DNA from: Humidesulfovibrio sp.
Lineage (GTDB): Bacteria > Desulfobacterota > Desulfovibrionia > Desulfovibrionales > Desulfovibrionaceae
Direction of reading: 5' to 3'
DNA: 42,087 nucleotides
Assembly (NCBI RefSeq): GCF_030689645.1
Contig: NZ_JAUYFU010000081.1
Location: forward strand, 1-42,087
Part shown: positions 8,345 through 16,839 of the stretch, piece by piece
Layout of the letters: the number at the start of each line of letters is the position of its first letter
Position numbering within the stretch: the stretch's first letter is position 1
The notes under the pieces: generated by a model
What the model was told of the DNA's origin: nothing
Databases searched by the model: none
What the model saw: only the letters and a program-made list of their open reading frames with translations
Program-made: the position numbers and the translations under genes

Positions 8345-11300
8345 CAGGCTCCGACCTTGTGCGGCGAGGATGCGCCGCTGTCCAGCAACAATTCCAACTC
8401 GGTCCGCAGGTACTCCAACCCGGCGCGCACGTCCAGACCCTCAGGGTAACGGATCTCCAGCTTGGACGGCGGCAAGAGCTTGGCCTGCCGTTTGTTGGCC
8501 CCCATCCAGGCCACAAGGGCCTCCGGCGGCACGGCGCTGGCCTGCGATCCCCAAGCGAGCACGGCTTTGACCGGCGAAAGATCAGCCTTATGCACCTGCA
8601 GCCGAGAAAGCACTGCCTTGACCTCAAGCACGCTGACGAACTGTTTGGCGGCTTTGGGCAGCGGCCCGAAACGGTCGCGCAGCTCAGACTCGATGTCGCT
8701 GAGCACCGCAAGGGTGCGCGCGCTGGACAAGGCTTTGTAGTAGCGCAGACGCTCTTTGGCATCGCCCACATAGTCCGATGGCAGGTGCGCTTCAAACACG
8801 AAGGTCAGCTCGGGATCGGTCTCCTGTTTGAGCGGGCCACCGCGCACCCGGCGCACCTCCTCCTCAAGCATTTCGAGGAAAAGATCCAGGCCTACGCGAG
8901 CGATCTGCCCGCTCTGCACCTCGCCCAGGATGTTGCCAGCGCCGCGCAGGCGCAAGTCTTCCATGGCAACCTGGAAACCTGCGCCAAGGTAATCAAGGTC
9001 AAGGATGATGCGCAGGCGGCGCTTGCTGATCTCCGGCAGGCGGTCAAGGGAAGGAACAACGAAATAGGCGTAGGCTTGGCGGTCGCTTCTGCCCACGCGG
9101 CCCCGCAACTGGTACAGCTGGCCCAGGCCGAACATCTGCGCCTGGTCCACAATGAGCGTGTTGGCGTTGGGGAAATCCAGGCCGGATTCTACGATGGCCG
9201 TACACACCAGGACGTCCAGCTCCTTGTGCCAGAAGCCGTGCATGGCGTCCTCAAGGGCGCGTTCGCCCATCTGGCCGTGGGCCATACCGATGCGCGCGCC
9301 CGGAGCCAGCTTGCGCACATACTCGGCCACCTGCTCCAGCCCTTCCACCCGGTTATAGACCCAGAACACCTGGCCCCCGCGCTCAAGCTCGCGCGCCAGC
9401 ACATTGCCCAGCAGCGTGTCATCGCGCTCCACCAAAGCCGTTTCAACTGGCTTGCGGTCCTCAGGCGGGGTTTCGATGACCGAGAGCCCACGGATGCCGG
9501 ACAAGGACAATTGCAGGGTGCGCGGAATGGGCGTGGCGGTCAGGGTCAAGGAGTCAATGTTCTTGCGCAAAAGCTTGAGCTTTTCTTTATGCTTGACGCC
9601 GAAACGCTGCTCCTCGTCCAGAATGAGCAGCCCAAGCTTCGGCAGATCCACGTCGCCGGAAAGCAGGCGGTGCGTGCCGATGAGGATGTCCACCTCGCCG
9701 CGCGCCGCAGCCTGGATGGTGACCTTCTGGTGCTTGGCCGAAACAAAGCGGCTGAGCATGCCGATGCGAACGGGAAAGCCCTCCATGCGCCGGGTGAAGG
9801 TCTGGTAGTGCTGCTCGGCCAGCACAGTGGTGGGGCACAAAAGAGCGACCTGCCGTCCGTCGTGCACGGCGCGGAAGGCTGCGCGCAAGGCCACCTCTGT
9901 CTTGCCGAAGCCCACATCGCCGCAGACAAGGCGGTCCATGGGCTCGCTGCCGCCCATGTCGGCGAACACATCATCAATGGCCTTGGCCTGATCCGGGGTC
10001 TCCTCAAAGCCGAAGGTAGCCTCGAACTCACGGTACATCTCGCCCGGCGGCCCGTAGGAATAGCCCTTGGCAACGCGGCGGAAGGCGTACATCTCCACAA
10101 GGTCCTGGGCGATCTTCTCGATGGCCTTGCGGGCGCGCTCCGTGCTCTTGGCCCAGAGGCTGCCGCCCAGCTTGTCCAAACGCGGATTAACTCCCTCCGG
10201 CCCCTTGAAGCGCTGGACAAGATTCAGCCGGTCCACGGGAAGGTACAATTTGTCCTCGCCGTCGAAAAACAGCAGCAGATAGTCGTTGGCCACATCGCCG
10301 ATCTTCAAATGATGCAGCCCGCCGAAACGCGACAGGCCATACTCGCGGTGCACGATGAGGTCATCCGTTGCCAGGTCGTCGTGGCGGGAGAGCCCCTCGA
10401 AGGCCTGCTTGCGGTCGGCTCGCACCTTGGGCGCGGCCTCTGGCTGAAGGATGTCCTCGGGCAGGATGGAAAGACCGCAGCAGGAGATCTCCATGCCGGC
10501 CTTGAGGGTCGAAATAAGTGCGGAAATGCCCTTGCCGCCGACCTGGAAGGTTTGCTTAACAGCAATCCCTTCCTGCTCCGCCAGGCCAATAAACTTATTG
10601 CGCGACCGATCCGAGTGGAAGCTCAACACCACCTGGGCGCCAGTGGCGCTCCAGTCCTTCAGCGCGGTAGTCAGAGCCGTCCAAGGCCTGCGCGCCTGGT
10701 CGGGCCGCCAGAACAGGTCGCCGAAACTCTGGTAGGATTTTTCCGGCAGGTCGAGGCCCAGGCGCTCCTGGCCCATGACCAGGTCTTCGAACACCACCTG
10801 CCGCTTGCCAAGCCAGGTTTTGCGGGCGCGTTCCTCGGGCCAGCACAAGGAAGCCAAGGGCCAGCGCCAGCCGCTCTCAGACTGCTCACGCTCAAGAAAC
10901 GAACGCCAGCCAGCGTGCTGGTCTTCAAGGCGGCTGCGCAATTCCTGCGACGAAGCCAGAATGTACACCGCGTCCTGCGGCAAGAAAGTGTCCAGAGTGG
11001 CTGCCTCGGGATAGAAAAGCCCCGGCCAGATCTGCGCGTCCGCACGGCCCAGGCGCTCGGAAAGCTCCTGTTCCTCGCCCACGGCCATATCTCCGCTGAT
11101 GCGCAGCTTGCGCCAAAGGTCCAGCGCCTGTCCCATGGTCTGCTTTGTGAGCACGGCAGGGGCCACAGGCAGCAGCGTTATCTCTTTCAGGTCAGCGCGG
11201 GAACGCTGGGTGGCCGGATCGAAAAGACGGAGCTCATCCAGGGTGTCGCCAAAAAATTCCAGACGTAGCGGCAGCGGATAGCCAGCGGCGAAGATATCCA

Positions 11301-11823
11301 CGATATCGCCACGCACGGCGATTTCGCCAAGAGCTGTCACCACCGGGCGGCGCACGTAGCCCCAGGCAACGGCCTGCTCAAGCACCAGCTCCGGCGACAT
11401 GTCCTCACCCTTGGTCAGGGTGAGGGAGCTCTGCTCCACCACATCTGGTGCGGGCCAACGCGGCAAAAGGTTGTCCACCGTGAGCAGGATGATGCGCGGC
11501 TTGCGTCCGTAAGCGAGGGCGTGCAGGGCCGCCCAGCGCTGGCCCCAGTCCTCGGCGGTGGGCTTGCGCGGCAAATGCTGCGGCAGGGTGATGACCGGGG
11601 TTTCGAAGGTTGGCGTCAACTCGTCATCAACGCCGGAGAACAGGGTCAGCAGTGCATGAAGCTCTCGAAACTCGCGCGCGCCGGCGGCCACCAGGACAAC
11701 TTCCTGGCCCTTGGCGCGCAAAGAATGGGCGAGCAGGGCCTGGGTGCCCGGCCCGCTCTTGAATATGCGCAGGGCCGCGCCCTGGCCTTTGAAAAACTCA
11801 TCGAGACCAGAAGGAAACTGCAC
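8344..11823 (-). CDS. mfd: Transcription-repair coupling factor Mfd
   Basis: ATP-driven translocase that removes RNA polymerase stalled at DNA lesions and recruits UvrA. The length of 1159 residues equals that of E. coli Mfd (1148). The N-terminal UvrB-like region (to about residue 350) is followed by a CarD-like RNA-polymerase interaction domain near residue 480 (LIVHREYGLSRFGGL). The helicase part has Walker A CGDVGFGKT near 635, DEEQ with RFGVKHKEKL near 735, TLTATPIPRTLQLSL, and the TRG-type motif LYQLRGRVGRSDRQAYAYF. The C-terminal domain is present. It begins after the cheW terminator and is translationally coupled to the next isomerase gene. The start is the ATG at 11823, giving MQFPSGLDEFF. 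Confidence 0.97.
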   Translation of the reverse strand: MQFPSGLDEFFKGQGAALRIFKSGPGTQALLAHSLRAKGQEVVLVAAGAREFRELHALLTLFSGVDDELTPTFETPVITLPQHLPRKPTAEDWGQRWAALHALAYGRKPRIILLTVDNLLPRWPAPDVVEQSSLTLTKGEDMSPELVLEQAVAWGYVRRPVVTALGEIAVRGDIVDIFAAGYPLPLRLEFFGDTLDELRLFDPATQRSRADLKEITLLPVAPAVLTKQTMGQALDLWRKLRISGDMAVGEEQELSERLGRADAQIWPGLFYPEAATLDTFLPQDAVYILASSQELRSRLEDQHAGWRSFLEREQSESGWRWPLASLCWPEERARKTWLGKRQVVFEDLVMGQERLGLDLPEKSYQSFGDLFWRPDQARRPWTALTTALKDWSATGAQVVLSFHSDRSRNKFIGLAEQEGIAVKQTFQVGGKGISALISTLKAGMEISCCGLSILPEDILQPEAAPKVRADRKQAFEGLSRHDDLATDDLIVHREYGLSRFGGLHHLKIGDVANDYLLLFFDGEDKLYLPVDRLNLVQRFKGPEGVNPRLDKLGGSLWAKSTERARKAIEKIAQDLVEMYAFRRVAKGYSYGPPGEMYREFEATFGFEETPDQAKAIDDVFADMGGSEPMDRLVCGDVGFGKTEVALRAAFRAVHDGRQVALLCPTTVLAEQHYQTFTRRMEGFPVRIGMLSRFVSAKHQKVTIQAAARGEVDILIGTHRLLSGDVDLPKLGLLILDEEQRFGVKHKEKLKLLRKNIDSLTLTATPIPRTLQLSLSGIRGLSVIETPPEDRKPVETALVERDDTLLGNVLARELERGGQVFWVYNRVEGLEQVAEYVRKLAPGARIGMAHGQMGERALEDAMHGFWHKELDVLVCTAIVESGLDFPNANTLIVDQAQMFGLGQLYQLRGRVGRSDRQAYAYFVVPSLDRLPEISKRRLRIILDLDYLGAGFQVAMEDLRLRGAGNILGEVQSGQIARVGLDLFLEMLEEEVRRVRGGPLKQETDPELTFVFEAHLPSDYVGDAKERLRYYKALSSARTLAVLSDIESELRDRFGPLPKAAKQFVSVLEVKAVLSRLQVHKADLSPVKAVLAWGSQASAVPPEALVAWMGANKRQAKLLPPSKLEIRYPEGLDVRAGLEYLRTELELLLDSGASSPHKVGA

Positions 11824-11879
11824 CGGGGATGCTCCGTCGCGCCCTGCCGTTTAGTGCGGGGCGAGTTTTGCGTGAATGG

Positions 11880-11918
11880 AAAAGGCCGCCGCTTCGCCGG
11901 ATACGCGAAGGGGCGGCC
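11880..11918 (-). terminator. Rho-independent terminator after cheW
   Basis: On the minus strand GGCCGCCCCTTCGC pairs with GCGAAGCGGCGGCC almost perfectly (11884-11918, 7-base loop), followed by TTTT (11880-11883). It lies between the cheW stop and the mfd start, so mfd probably has a separate promoter. Confidence 0.85.
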
Positions 11919-11944
11919 GTAAGGGCTTTATGTCGCGCAGTCGG

Positions 11945-12421
11945 TCAGACCACGCCGAGGGCTGAGTGTTCGTCGCTGCTCAAGAGTTTGTTCAGGTCCA
12001 GCAGGATGAGCAGCCGGTCCTCAAGCTTGCCGACGCCGCTGATGTACTCGGAATCAAGACCGGACACAACCGGCGGTGGCGGTTCAACCGTATTGGCAGG
12101 AATACGCAAAACTTCAGACACGGAGTCCACAACGAATCCGACGACCATGCTGTTTATTTCGATGACGATAATGCGCGTATGTTTGTCATGGGCGCGGTCG
12201 GACAATTTGAACCTGCGGCGAAGATCAATAATGGGGATGACCTTCCCGCGCAGATTAATGACGCCTTCCACAAATTCTGGCGCACGTGGAACGCGGGTGA
12301 TCTCCATGGTGCGGATGATCTCCTGCACCTTGAGGATGTCCACTCCGAACTCTTCCTCGCCGATGCTGAACGTGACGAGCTGGATGAGGGCGTCGTCCTG
12401 GCGTCTCACATTCTCTTCCAT
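11945..12421 (-). CDS. cheW: Chemotaxis coupling protein CheW
   Basis: CheW links methyl-accepting chemoreceptors to the kinase CheA at the cytoplasmic membrane. The sequence shows the CheW core: LVTFSIGEEEFGVDILKVQE, then RVPRAPEFVEGVINLRGKV, IPIIDLRRRFKL, and the conserved VVDSVSEVLRIP. I chose ATG 12419-12421 (MEENVRRQDDALIQ) with an AAGGAG site, giving 158 residues, the usual length; the frame from 12535 adds a 38-residue basic extension unlike the family. It stands alone, without cheA or receptor genes nearby. A perfect TTGACA lies about 95 bases upstream (12512-12517), but no convincing -10 was found. Confidence 0.95.
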   Translation of the reverse strand: MEENVRRQDDALIQLVTFSIGEEEFGVDILKVQEIIRTMEITRVPRAPEFVEGVINLRGKVIPIIDLRRRFKLSDRAHDKHTRIIVIEINSMVVGFVVDSVSEVLRIPANTVEPPPPVVSGLDSEYISGVGKLEDRLLILLDLNKLLSSDEHSALGVV

Positions 12422-12564
12422 AATTCCGGCTCCTTGGTTGCACCTTGGACGTAGACCGCGCACGAGGCACGACTTTCCACACCTAATTTCACTTGCAGCA
12501 TCACGTCGCTTTGTCAATGATTTTTTGCTCAGCATGCCGCGCAGCCCGTAGCCCGCCCCGTAAT

Positions 12565-12593
12565 TTGACGGGCCAAAAGGAAACGGGTAACAA
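12565..12593 (+). promoter_or_regulatory. Possible sigma70 promoter for the small acidic gene
   Basis: TTGACG (12565-12570), 17 bases, then TAACAA (12588-12593), about 60 bases before the start of the 77-codon gene. The -35 is 5/6; the -10 is weak. Confidence 0.4.
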
Positions 12594-12651
12594 CTAATCT
12601 AAAGCATCGGCCAAAACTGGCTGCAACTTTATGCGCAAGGAACTTGAGCAC

Positions 12652-12885
12652 ATGGGACAATTTGCGATTTCCGAAGAATCCTTCACCCTTGAGGAACAGA
12701 TCAAGTCCCTTGGGGACGACGAACTTCTGGACTTCTGGGAAGAGACGCAGCACCTGACGCGGATCATCGCCGCGGGACAGGACATTCCGGGCGACCTGCC
12801 CGGAGACGAGCGGCTGCACCCCGAATACGAGAGACTCATCCTGCAGGAATTGCAGGTGCGCTCCAGCCGGGGCGAACTGCGCTAA
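12652..12885 (+). CDS. Small acidic protein of unknown function
   Basis: Not recognised as a named family. The 77-residue product is acidic in its first half (SEESFTLEEQIKSLGDDELLDFWEETQHL), probably mostly helical, with no signal peptide, membrane segment or Cys. I chose ATG 12652 because AAGGA lies 9 bases upstream; an ATG at 12631 in the same frame would add MRKELEH and has no clear ribosome-binding site. It is monocistronic: a strong terminator follows at once. The codon pattern matches its neighbours, so I consider it a real gene, perhaps specific to this bacterial group. Confidence 0.7.
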   Translation: MGQFAISEESFTLEEQIKSLGDDELLDFWEETQHLTRIIAAGQDIPGDLPGDERLHPEYERLILQELQVRSSRGELR

Positions 12886-12912
12886 CACACAGCCGTGAAC
12901 TCCAGAGCCAAG

Positions 12913-12946
12913 AAAAAGGCCGGTCTTTCGAGACCGGCCTTTTTTT
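12913..12946. terminator. Bidirectional rho-independent terminator
   Basis: A perfect 10-bp stem, AGGCCGGTCT (12917-12926) and AGACCGGCCT (12931-12940), with a TTCG loop, is flanked by an A-run on the left and a T-run to 12946. It ends the small acidic gene (+) and the tRNA cluster (-). Confidence 0.9.
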
Positions 12947-12955
12947 GTTTCGAAG

Positions 12956-13030
<75 letters not shown>

Positions 13031-13076
13031 CCATTTGAGCGTATGATGCCCGGCGCAGCCGGTGCGGTACAATATA

Positions 13077-13102
13077 GGGGACCGACCTTGCAGCCGGTCC
13101 CC
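13077..13102 (-). other. Hairpin between two tRNA-Gly genes
   Basis: GGGGACCG (13077-13084) and CGGTCCCC (13095-13102) form an 8-bp perfect stem with a 10-base loop in the spacer. There is no T-run, so it is more likely an RNA-processing or attenuating structure than a true terminator; its role is unknown. Confidence 0.5.
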
Positions 13103-13113
13103 TCGAATAGACC

Positions 13114-13188
<75 letters not shown>

Positions 13189-13192
13189 TCGT

Positions 13193-13267
<75 letters not shown>

Positions 13268-13276
13268 TTTTTCTTT

Positions 13277-13351
<75 letters not shown>

Positions 13352-13365
13352 CCAAAAGGGAGCCC

Positions 13366-13394
13366 CTTTTACCTTTGGCCCCATCGACTGTCAA
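13366..13394 (-). promoter_or_regulatory. Sigma70 promoter of the tRNA cluster
   Basis: On the minus strand a perfect -35 TTGACA (13389-13394), a 17-base spacer and -10 TAAAAG (13366-13371). The first tRNA starts 15 bases after the -10, the expected distance for a short 5' leader. Confidence 0.8.
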
Positions 13395-13638
13395 GCACAC
13401 ATCCGCAAGTTTTCCAGATTAACTCAAAACCACGGGGCCTGCTCACAGCCAGAGGAGGGTCTCTACCAGCACTCTGCCCCGCTGTCACGCAAATCATTGC
13501 CATAAACATTGAACCGACAGCAGTTTCTAGGGTCTTTACAACACCTCTGGTTTTGGTTTATCAGGCGCATTCGTTTGTACTCGGAGGGGCCAGCACGGCG
13601 TTCCCGCCTAGCCGTCCCTCCCATCCAGGAGATTGCCC

Positions 13639-14001
13639 ATGGAAGCTAAGGACATTCAGTTCTTCCGGGACATGCTCAACTCCATGCTGGAGGACATCCT
13701 CCAGAAGGGGCAGGCCACCATCGACGACATGACCGAAACCGTCGAGGTGTATGCTGATCCGGCCGACCGCGCCACCGCCGAGTCTGACCGGGCCTTCACC
13801 CTGCGTCTGCGGGATCGTGAGCGCAAGCTCATCAAGAAGATCCAGCAGGCCATCACCCGCATTGAGGAAGGCGAATTCGGCGTGTGCGTTGAGTGTGGCG
13901 AGGACATCGGCATTGCCCGGCTTAAGGCCCGCCCCATGACCACGCTGTGCATCAACTGCAAGAGCAAACAGGAAGAAGACGAAAAGGTTCGGGGAGACTA
14001 A
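13639..14001 (+). CDS. dksA: DksA/TraR-family zinc-finger transcription factor
   Basis: Binds the RNA polymerase secondary channel and works with ppGpp to reset transcription of stable RNA and biosynthetic genes. The 120-residue protein has an N-terminal coiled coil whose tip carries DPADRA, matching the DxxDxA motif needed for DksA activity, and a four-Cys zinc finger (CVECGED ... CINCK). The ATG at 13639 has AGGAG seven bases upstream; a TTG two codons earlier is less likely. It lies downstream of the tRNA cluster on the opposite strand and 68 bases before the rqcH homologue. Length and tip motif suggest a real DksA rather than a TraR paralogue. Confidence 0.92.
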   Translation: MEAKDIQFFRDMLNSMLEDILQKGQATIDDMTETVEVYADPADRATAESDRAFTLRLRDRERKLIKKIQQAITRIEEGEFGVCVECGEDIGIARLKARPMTTLCINCKSKQEEDEKVRGD

Positions 14002-14069
14002 CCCCGCCAAAAGGCCCGCAGCTCCGGGACCGGTTCCCTCATTGAACCGCAAGGCCAGGAGGACCACGG

Positions 14070-15578
14070 ATGGAAGCCAACTTCTTCCGCTTCCTGGCAG
14101 ATGAGTTGTCAGCTGCGCTCATCGGCCTGCGCATTGAAAAGATTCACGGCCCGGCGGACGGGGTGATTGTTATCACCTTGCACGGACGTGGCCGCAAAAA
14201 AAACCTGATATACAGGCCCGCCAAAGCGGCGGGCCTTATCTTTGTCTCGGATCAACGCCCGGCCAACCCCTTCACCGCCCCGGCGCGGGTAATGTGGCTG
14301 CGCAAGCGCCTCACCGGACGTAAACTGCTTGAAGCGCGGCTTGACTGGCCGAACTTGCGCCTGGCCTTCGCCCTATCCCCGCGCGACGTGCCCGCAGCCG
14401 GCCACTGGCTGGTGCTCGACCTGCGCGCAGAACTCACCCTTGATGAAGACTTCCCGCTTCCCCAGGACCCCACCTGGCCCATTCTGGCGCGCACTCTGGA
14501 TGATGCCGAAATCTGGCGTGAATATCCGCAAATCACACCACCATTGCGCAAGCGGTTGGCCGCCCTGGCCCAGAGCGATCCGCCCCAGGCTGCGCGATTG
14601 CTGAACACCTTGGCCGCAGGCGTTTCCGATGGTTTCTCCCTGCCTCCAAATTCACCGCCCCTGGCCTGGCACGATGAAGCGGCAAAGGCAGAACGCCATT
14701 CCTCCGCCATGGAAGCCGCACGCCTGCACGGCGAGCGCACTTTGTTCTCCCAGCTGGCACGTTCCGAAGAATCGGAGGCACTGGACCATGCCGCCCAGGC
14801 GAAAAAACGCCTGAAGCGCCAGCTGGCATTGCTGGACAAGGACGAGGAACGCCACGGCAAGCTTGCGGCCTTGGCCATCATGGCCGAAGCGCTGCAAATC
14901 GCCTTATCGAGCCTCAAAACCGCTCCGCAGCTGCCAAGCATCACCCTTGAGCACCCGGTTCACGGCCTGCTCGAAGTGCCGCTGGATCCACAGTTAAATC
15001 CAGTGGAGAACATGGCCCGGCTGTTCCAGCAGGCCGCCAAGGGCAGACGCGGCCTGGACCACGTGGCCCGCAGGCGCGCAGAATTGCTGGCCGGAGTCGG
15101 CCCGGAGCTCTTGCCCGCCCGCTCGCAACGCCCTGAAACTTCGAACGCGCCAAAGCCGCATGCCCCGCTGCTGCTGCCAAAACGCTACCAGGGTCTGGCC
15201 GTGGCCTGCTTCCGCACATCAGACGGCTTCCTCGTTCTGCGCGGCAAAAGCAGCCAGGCCAACCACGACATGCTTTCCAAGGCCGCCAGCCCTCACGACT
15301 ACTGGCTGCACGCCGCAGGTGGCCCCAGCGCCCACGTCATCCTGCGGCGCGACTACCCGGATCAGCCCGTGCCCGAGCAAAGCCTGCTGGAGGCGGCGGG
15401 GCTCTGCGCCCTCAAAAGCTGGCGCAAGGACGACGCCAAGGCCGAGGTGCTCCTGGCCCGCGTCAAAGATGTGCGCAAAATCAAGGGCGCAGCCATCGGC
15501 AGCGTCGCCGTGGACCAGGTGGAGCGCACACTGCTTGTGACGCTGGACCCTACGCTGGAGCAGCGGCTGGCTTGGTGA
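14070..15578 (+). CDS. rqcH: RqcH/NFACT-family ribosome quality control protein
   Basis: NFACT proteins (Rqc2/NEMF/RqcH; older name fibronectin-binding protein A) bind 50S subunits obstructed by peptidyl-tRNA and in bacteria add C-terminal Ala tails. The N-terminal NFACT-N domain is recognisable (FFRFLADELSAALIGLRIEKIH; NLIYRPAKAAGLIF). A helical middle part follows (about 200-290), then the NFACT-R domain with GFLVLRGKSSQANHDML and DYWLHAAGGPSAHVILRRD (about residues 380-430). The 502 residues are somewhat shorter than B. subtilis RqcH (about 570), mainly in the middle and C-terminus. In the position of the DR motif used by B. subtilis RqcH I read NLR, so tailing activity is uncertain. AGGAGG precedes the ATG. 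Confidence 0.85.
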   Translation: MEANFFRFLADELSAALIGLRIEKIHGPADGVIVITLHGRGRKKNLIYRPAKAAGLIFVSDQRPANPFTAPARVMWLRKRLTGRKLLEARLDWPNLRLAFALSPRDVPAAGHWLVLDLRAELTLDEDFPLPQDPTWPILARTLDDAEIWREYPQITPPLRKRLAALAQSDPPQAARLLNTLAAGVSDGFSLPPNSPPLAWHDEAAKAERHSSAMEAARLHGERTLFSQLARSEESEALDHAAQAKKRLKRQLALLDKDEERHGKLAALAIMAEALQIALSSLKTAPQLPSITLEHPVHGLLEVPLDPQLNPVENMARLFQQAAKGRRGLDHVARRRAELLAGVGPELLPARSQRPETSNAPKPHAPLLLPKRYQGLAVACFRTSDGFLVLRGKSSQANHDMLSKAASPHDYWLHAAGGPSAHVILRRDYPDQPVPEQSLLEAAGLCALKSWRKDDAKAEVLLARVKDVRKIKGAAIGSVAVDQVERTLLVTLDPTLEQRLAW

Positions 15579-15627
15579 CCAATAACTGAACGACGCGCCT
15601 CGCCCCGGCCCAACGCCCATAAACAGA

Positions 15628-15648
15628 AAAGACCCGCCGAAGCGGGCC
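15628..15648 (-). terminator. Rho-independent terminator of the lysozyme-like gene
   Basis: On the minus strand GGCCCGC-TTCG-GCGGGTC (7 bp with one G-T pair, TTCG loop) followed by TTTT. It lies 30 bases after the stop of the gene that ends at 15678. Confidence 0.75.
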
Positions 15649-15677
15649 ATTCAGAAACAGGCGGCGGTCTCCCCAGA

Positions 15678-16703
15678 CTACACCACCCGGTTCATCCCCT
15701 GTTTGTCGAGCATGGCCAGGACCATGTCCTTTTCCTGCCGCAGACGACCGCGCACGCTGGCGCGCACAGCCTCGGTGGAGCCGCCGAACTGGTTCTGGCG
15801 CTTGTTGTACACCTCGCTCACCAAAGCCTGCTCGAAATTTTTCGCACCACCAGCCACTCCCGGCGCAGCACTGGCAGAAGCCAACTGCGCCCCGCCCTTG
15901 CCCAGGAACTTATCTATGGCCTGATTGAAGATCCGTGCAGCACCGGAGGCTCCGTGCTGGACGGCGGTGCTGAACAACGCTTCGCGCAAGGCGGGCTTGG
16001 CCGATTCGATGTCCACACCCGTCTGCTCCAGGATCTTCTCGCGCGCGGGCTGGTAGTGGTCCTTCTTGATGAATTCCGTTTGCAACTTCTCGAAGCGCTC
16101 AGGAATCTCTGTGGCTATCTTGGCCCATTCTGTCGGCATTCGGCCATGGGTGGAACCAGTGTTGGCCGGTCCGGCCTTGCGCAGGCGGTCGCCCAGTGCG
16201 GGGTCGCGTTCAGCGAGGAAATTCAGAAAGCGATCCATGGTGCCTGCGCGGGAAGAAATCTGAAACTTGCCATAGCTGGTGCCGCCTGTACGGTCAAAAC
16301 CAATGGCAGCGACACCCTTTTCGCCTGACTCGAACATGGCGGCGATGGACCCGATGCCCTGCGCCGTCGGGTTGCGCGTCAGCGCCTTCTCGGGAGACTC
16401 CGCCAGAACTGGTCTCTGGGCGGGCAGCCCCTGGCCGGTGAGCCGGGCGATGGTGGACAGCGCGTCCATCATCATGCGGTCCGAGGACATGGACATGTCC
16501 ATGCCAAAGGACTCGCCAGCCTGCTCCTCACCAGTGATGGAGCTGGACCCGATGGCCTGCTGGGCCATGCGCATCTGCGCCTGGAAGGCGATGGTCTTGG
16601 GATCAGGCTTGCCGCCCGGACCAAGAGTACGGCCAAGGGCCGTCCCGGATTCGGCGTCCTTCAGAACGCGAATTGTTTCCGATATATTTGTGCTGCCGGA
16701 CAT
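15678..16703 (-). CDS. Lysozyme-like protein of unknown role
   Basis: The first ~130 residues are low in predicted structure and rich in Met, Ser and Gly. The second half carries GVAAIGFDRTGGTSYGKFQI followed by SSRAGTMDRFLNFL, a pattern I associate with lysozyme- or transglycosylase-like domains in phage-tail and delta-proteobacterial proteins; a C-terminal helical region has FSTAVQHGASGAARIFNQA. There is no classical signal peptide, so export would need a specific system. I chose ATG 16701-16703 with AGGGGG upstream; the frame opens at 16745. It has its own terminator and a possible sigma54-type site upstream. Murein hydrolysis is inferred only from the motif; I cannot name a catalytic residue with certainty. 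Confidence 0.65.
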   Translation of the reverse strand: MSGSTNISETIRVLKDAESGTALGRTLGPGGKPDPKTIAFQAQMRMAQQAIGSSSITGEEQAGESFGMDMSMSSDRMMMDALSTIARLTGQGLPAQRPVLAESPEKALTRNPTAQGIGSIAAMFESGEKGVAAIGFDRTGGTSYGKFQISSRAGTMDRFLNFLAERDPALGDRLRKAGPANTGSTHGRMPTEWAKIATEIPERFEKLQTEFIKKDHYQPAREKILEQTGVDIESAKPALREALFSTAVQHGASGAARIFNQAIDKFLGKGGAQLASASAAPGVAGGAKNFEQALVSEVYNKRQNQFGGSTEAVRASVRGRLRQEKDMVLAMLDKQGMNRVV

Positions 16704-16785
16704 CTTTTCCCCCTGTGTCGGTTCCTGCTGGCCGGTGCGGCCCATGTCAGGAGGTTGACCACGACACGTCTACGGGGACGACGAA

Positions 16786-16799
16786 GCATGTTCCATGCC
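16786..16799 (-). promoter_or_regulatory. Possible sigma54 promoter or inverted-repeat operator
   Basis: On the minus strand, CGGCATGGAACATGCTT has GG and GC 10 bases apart, the -24/-12 spacing of sigma54 promoters, about 80 bases before the lysozyme-like gene. The same bases form a perfect inverted repeat, GCATG-TTC-CATGC, so an operator is an equal alternative. The consensus match is imperfect. Confidence 0.3.
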
Positions 16800-16839
16800 G
16801 GACTCGAATCACAACGCGATATTCGTTGGTTACGCGACG

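Noticed and set aside
8359-11268. A 969-codon plus-strand frame opposite mfd
   Set aside because: Mirror frame of a fully intact mfd; no ribosome-binding site and no recognisable domain.
12489-12517. TTGACA upstream of cheW as a full promoter
   Set aside because: The -35 is perfect but 16-18 bases away there are only AAGTGA-like sequences, so no promoter was called.
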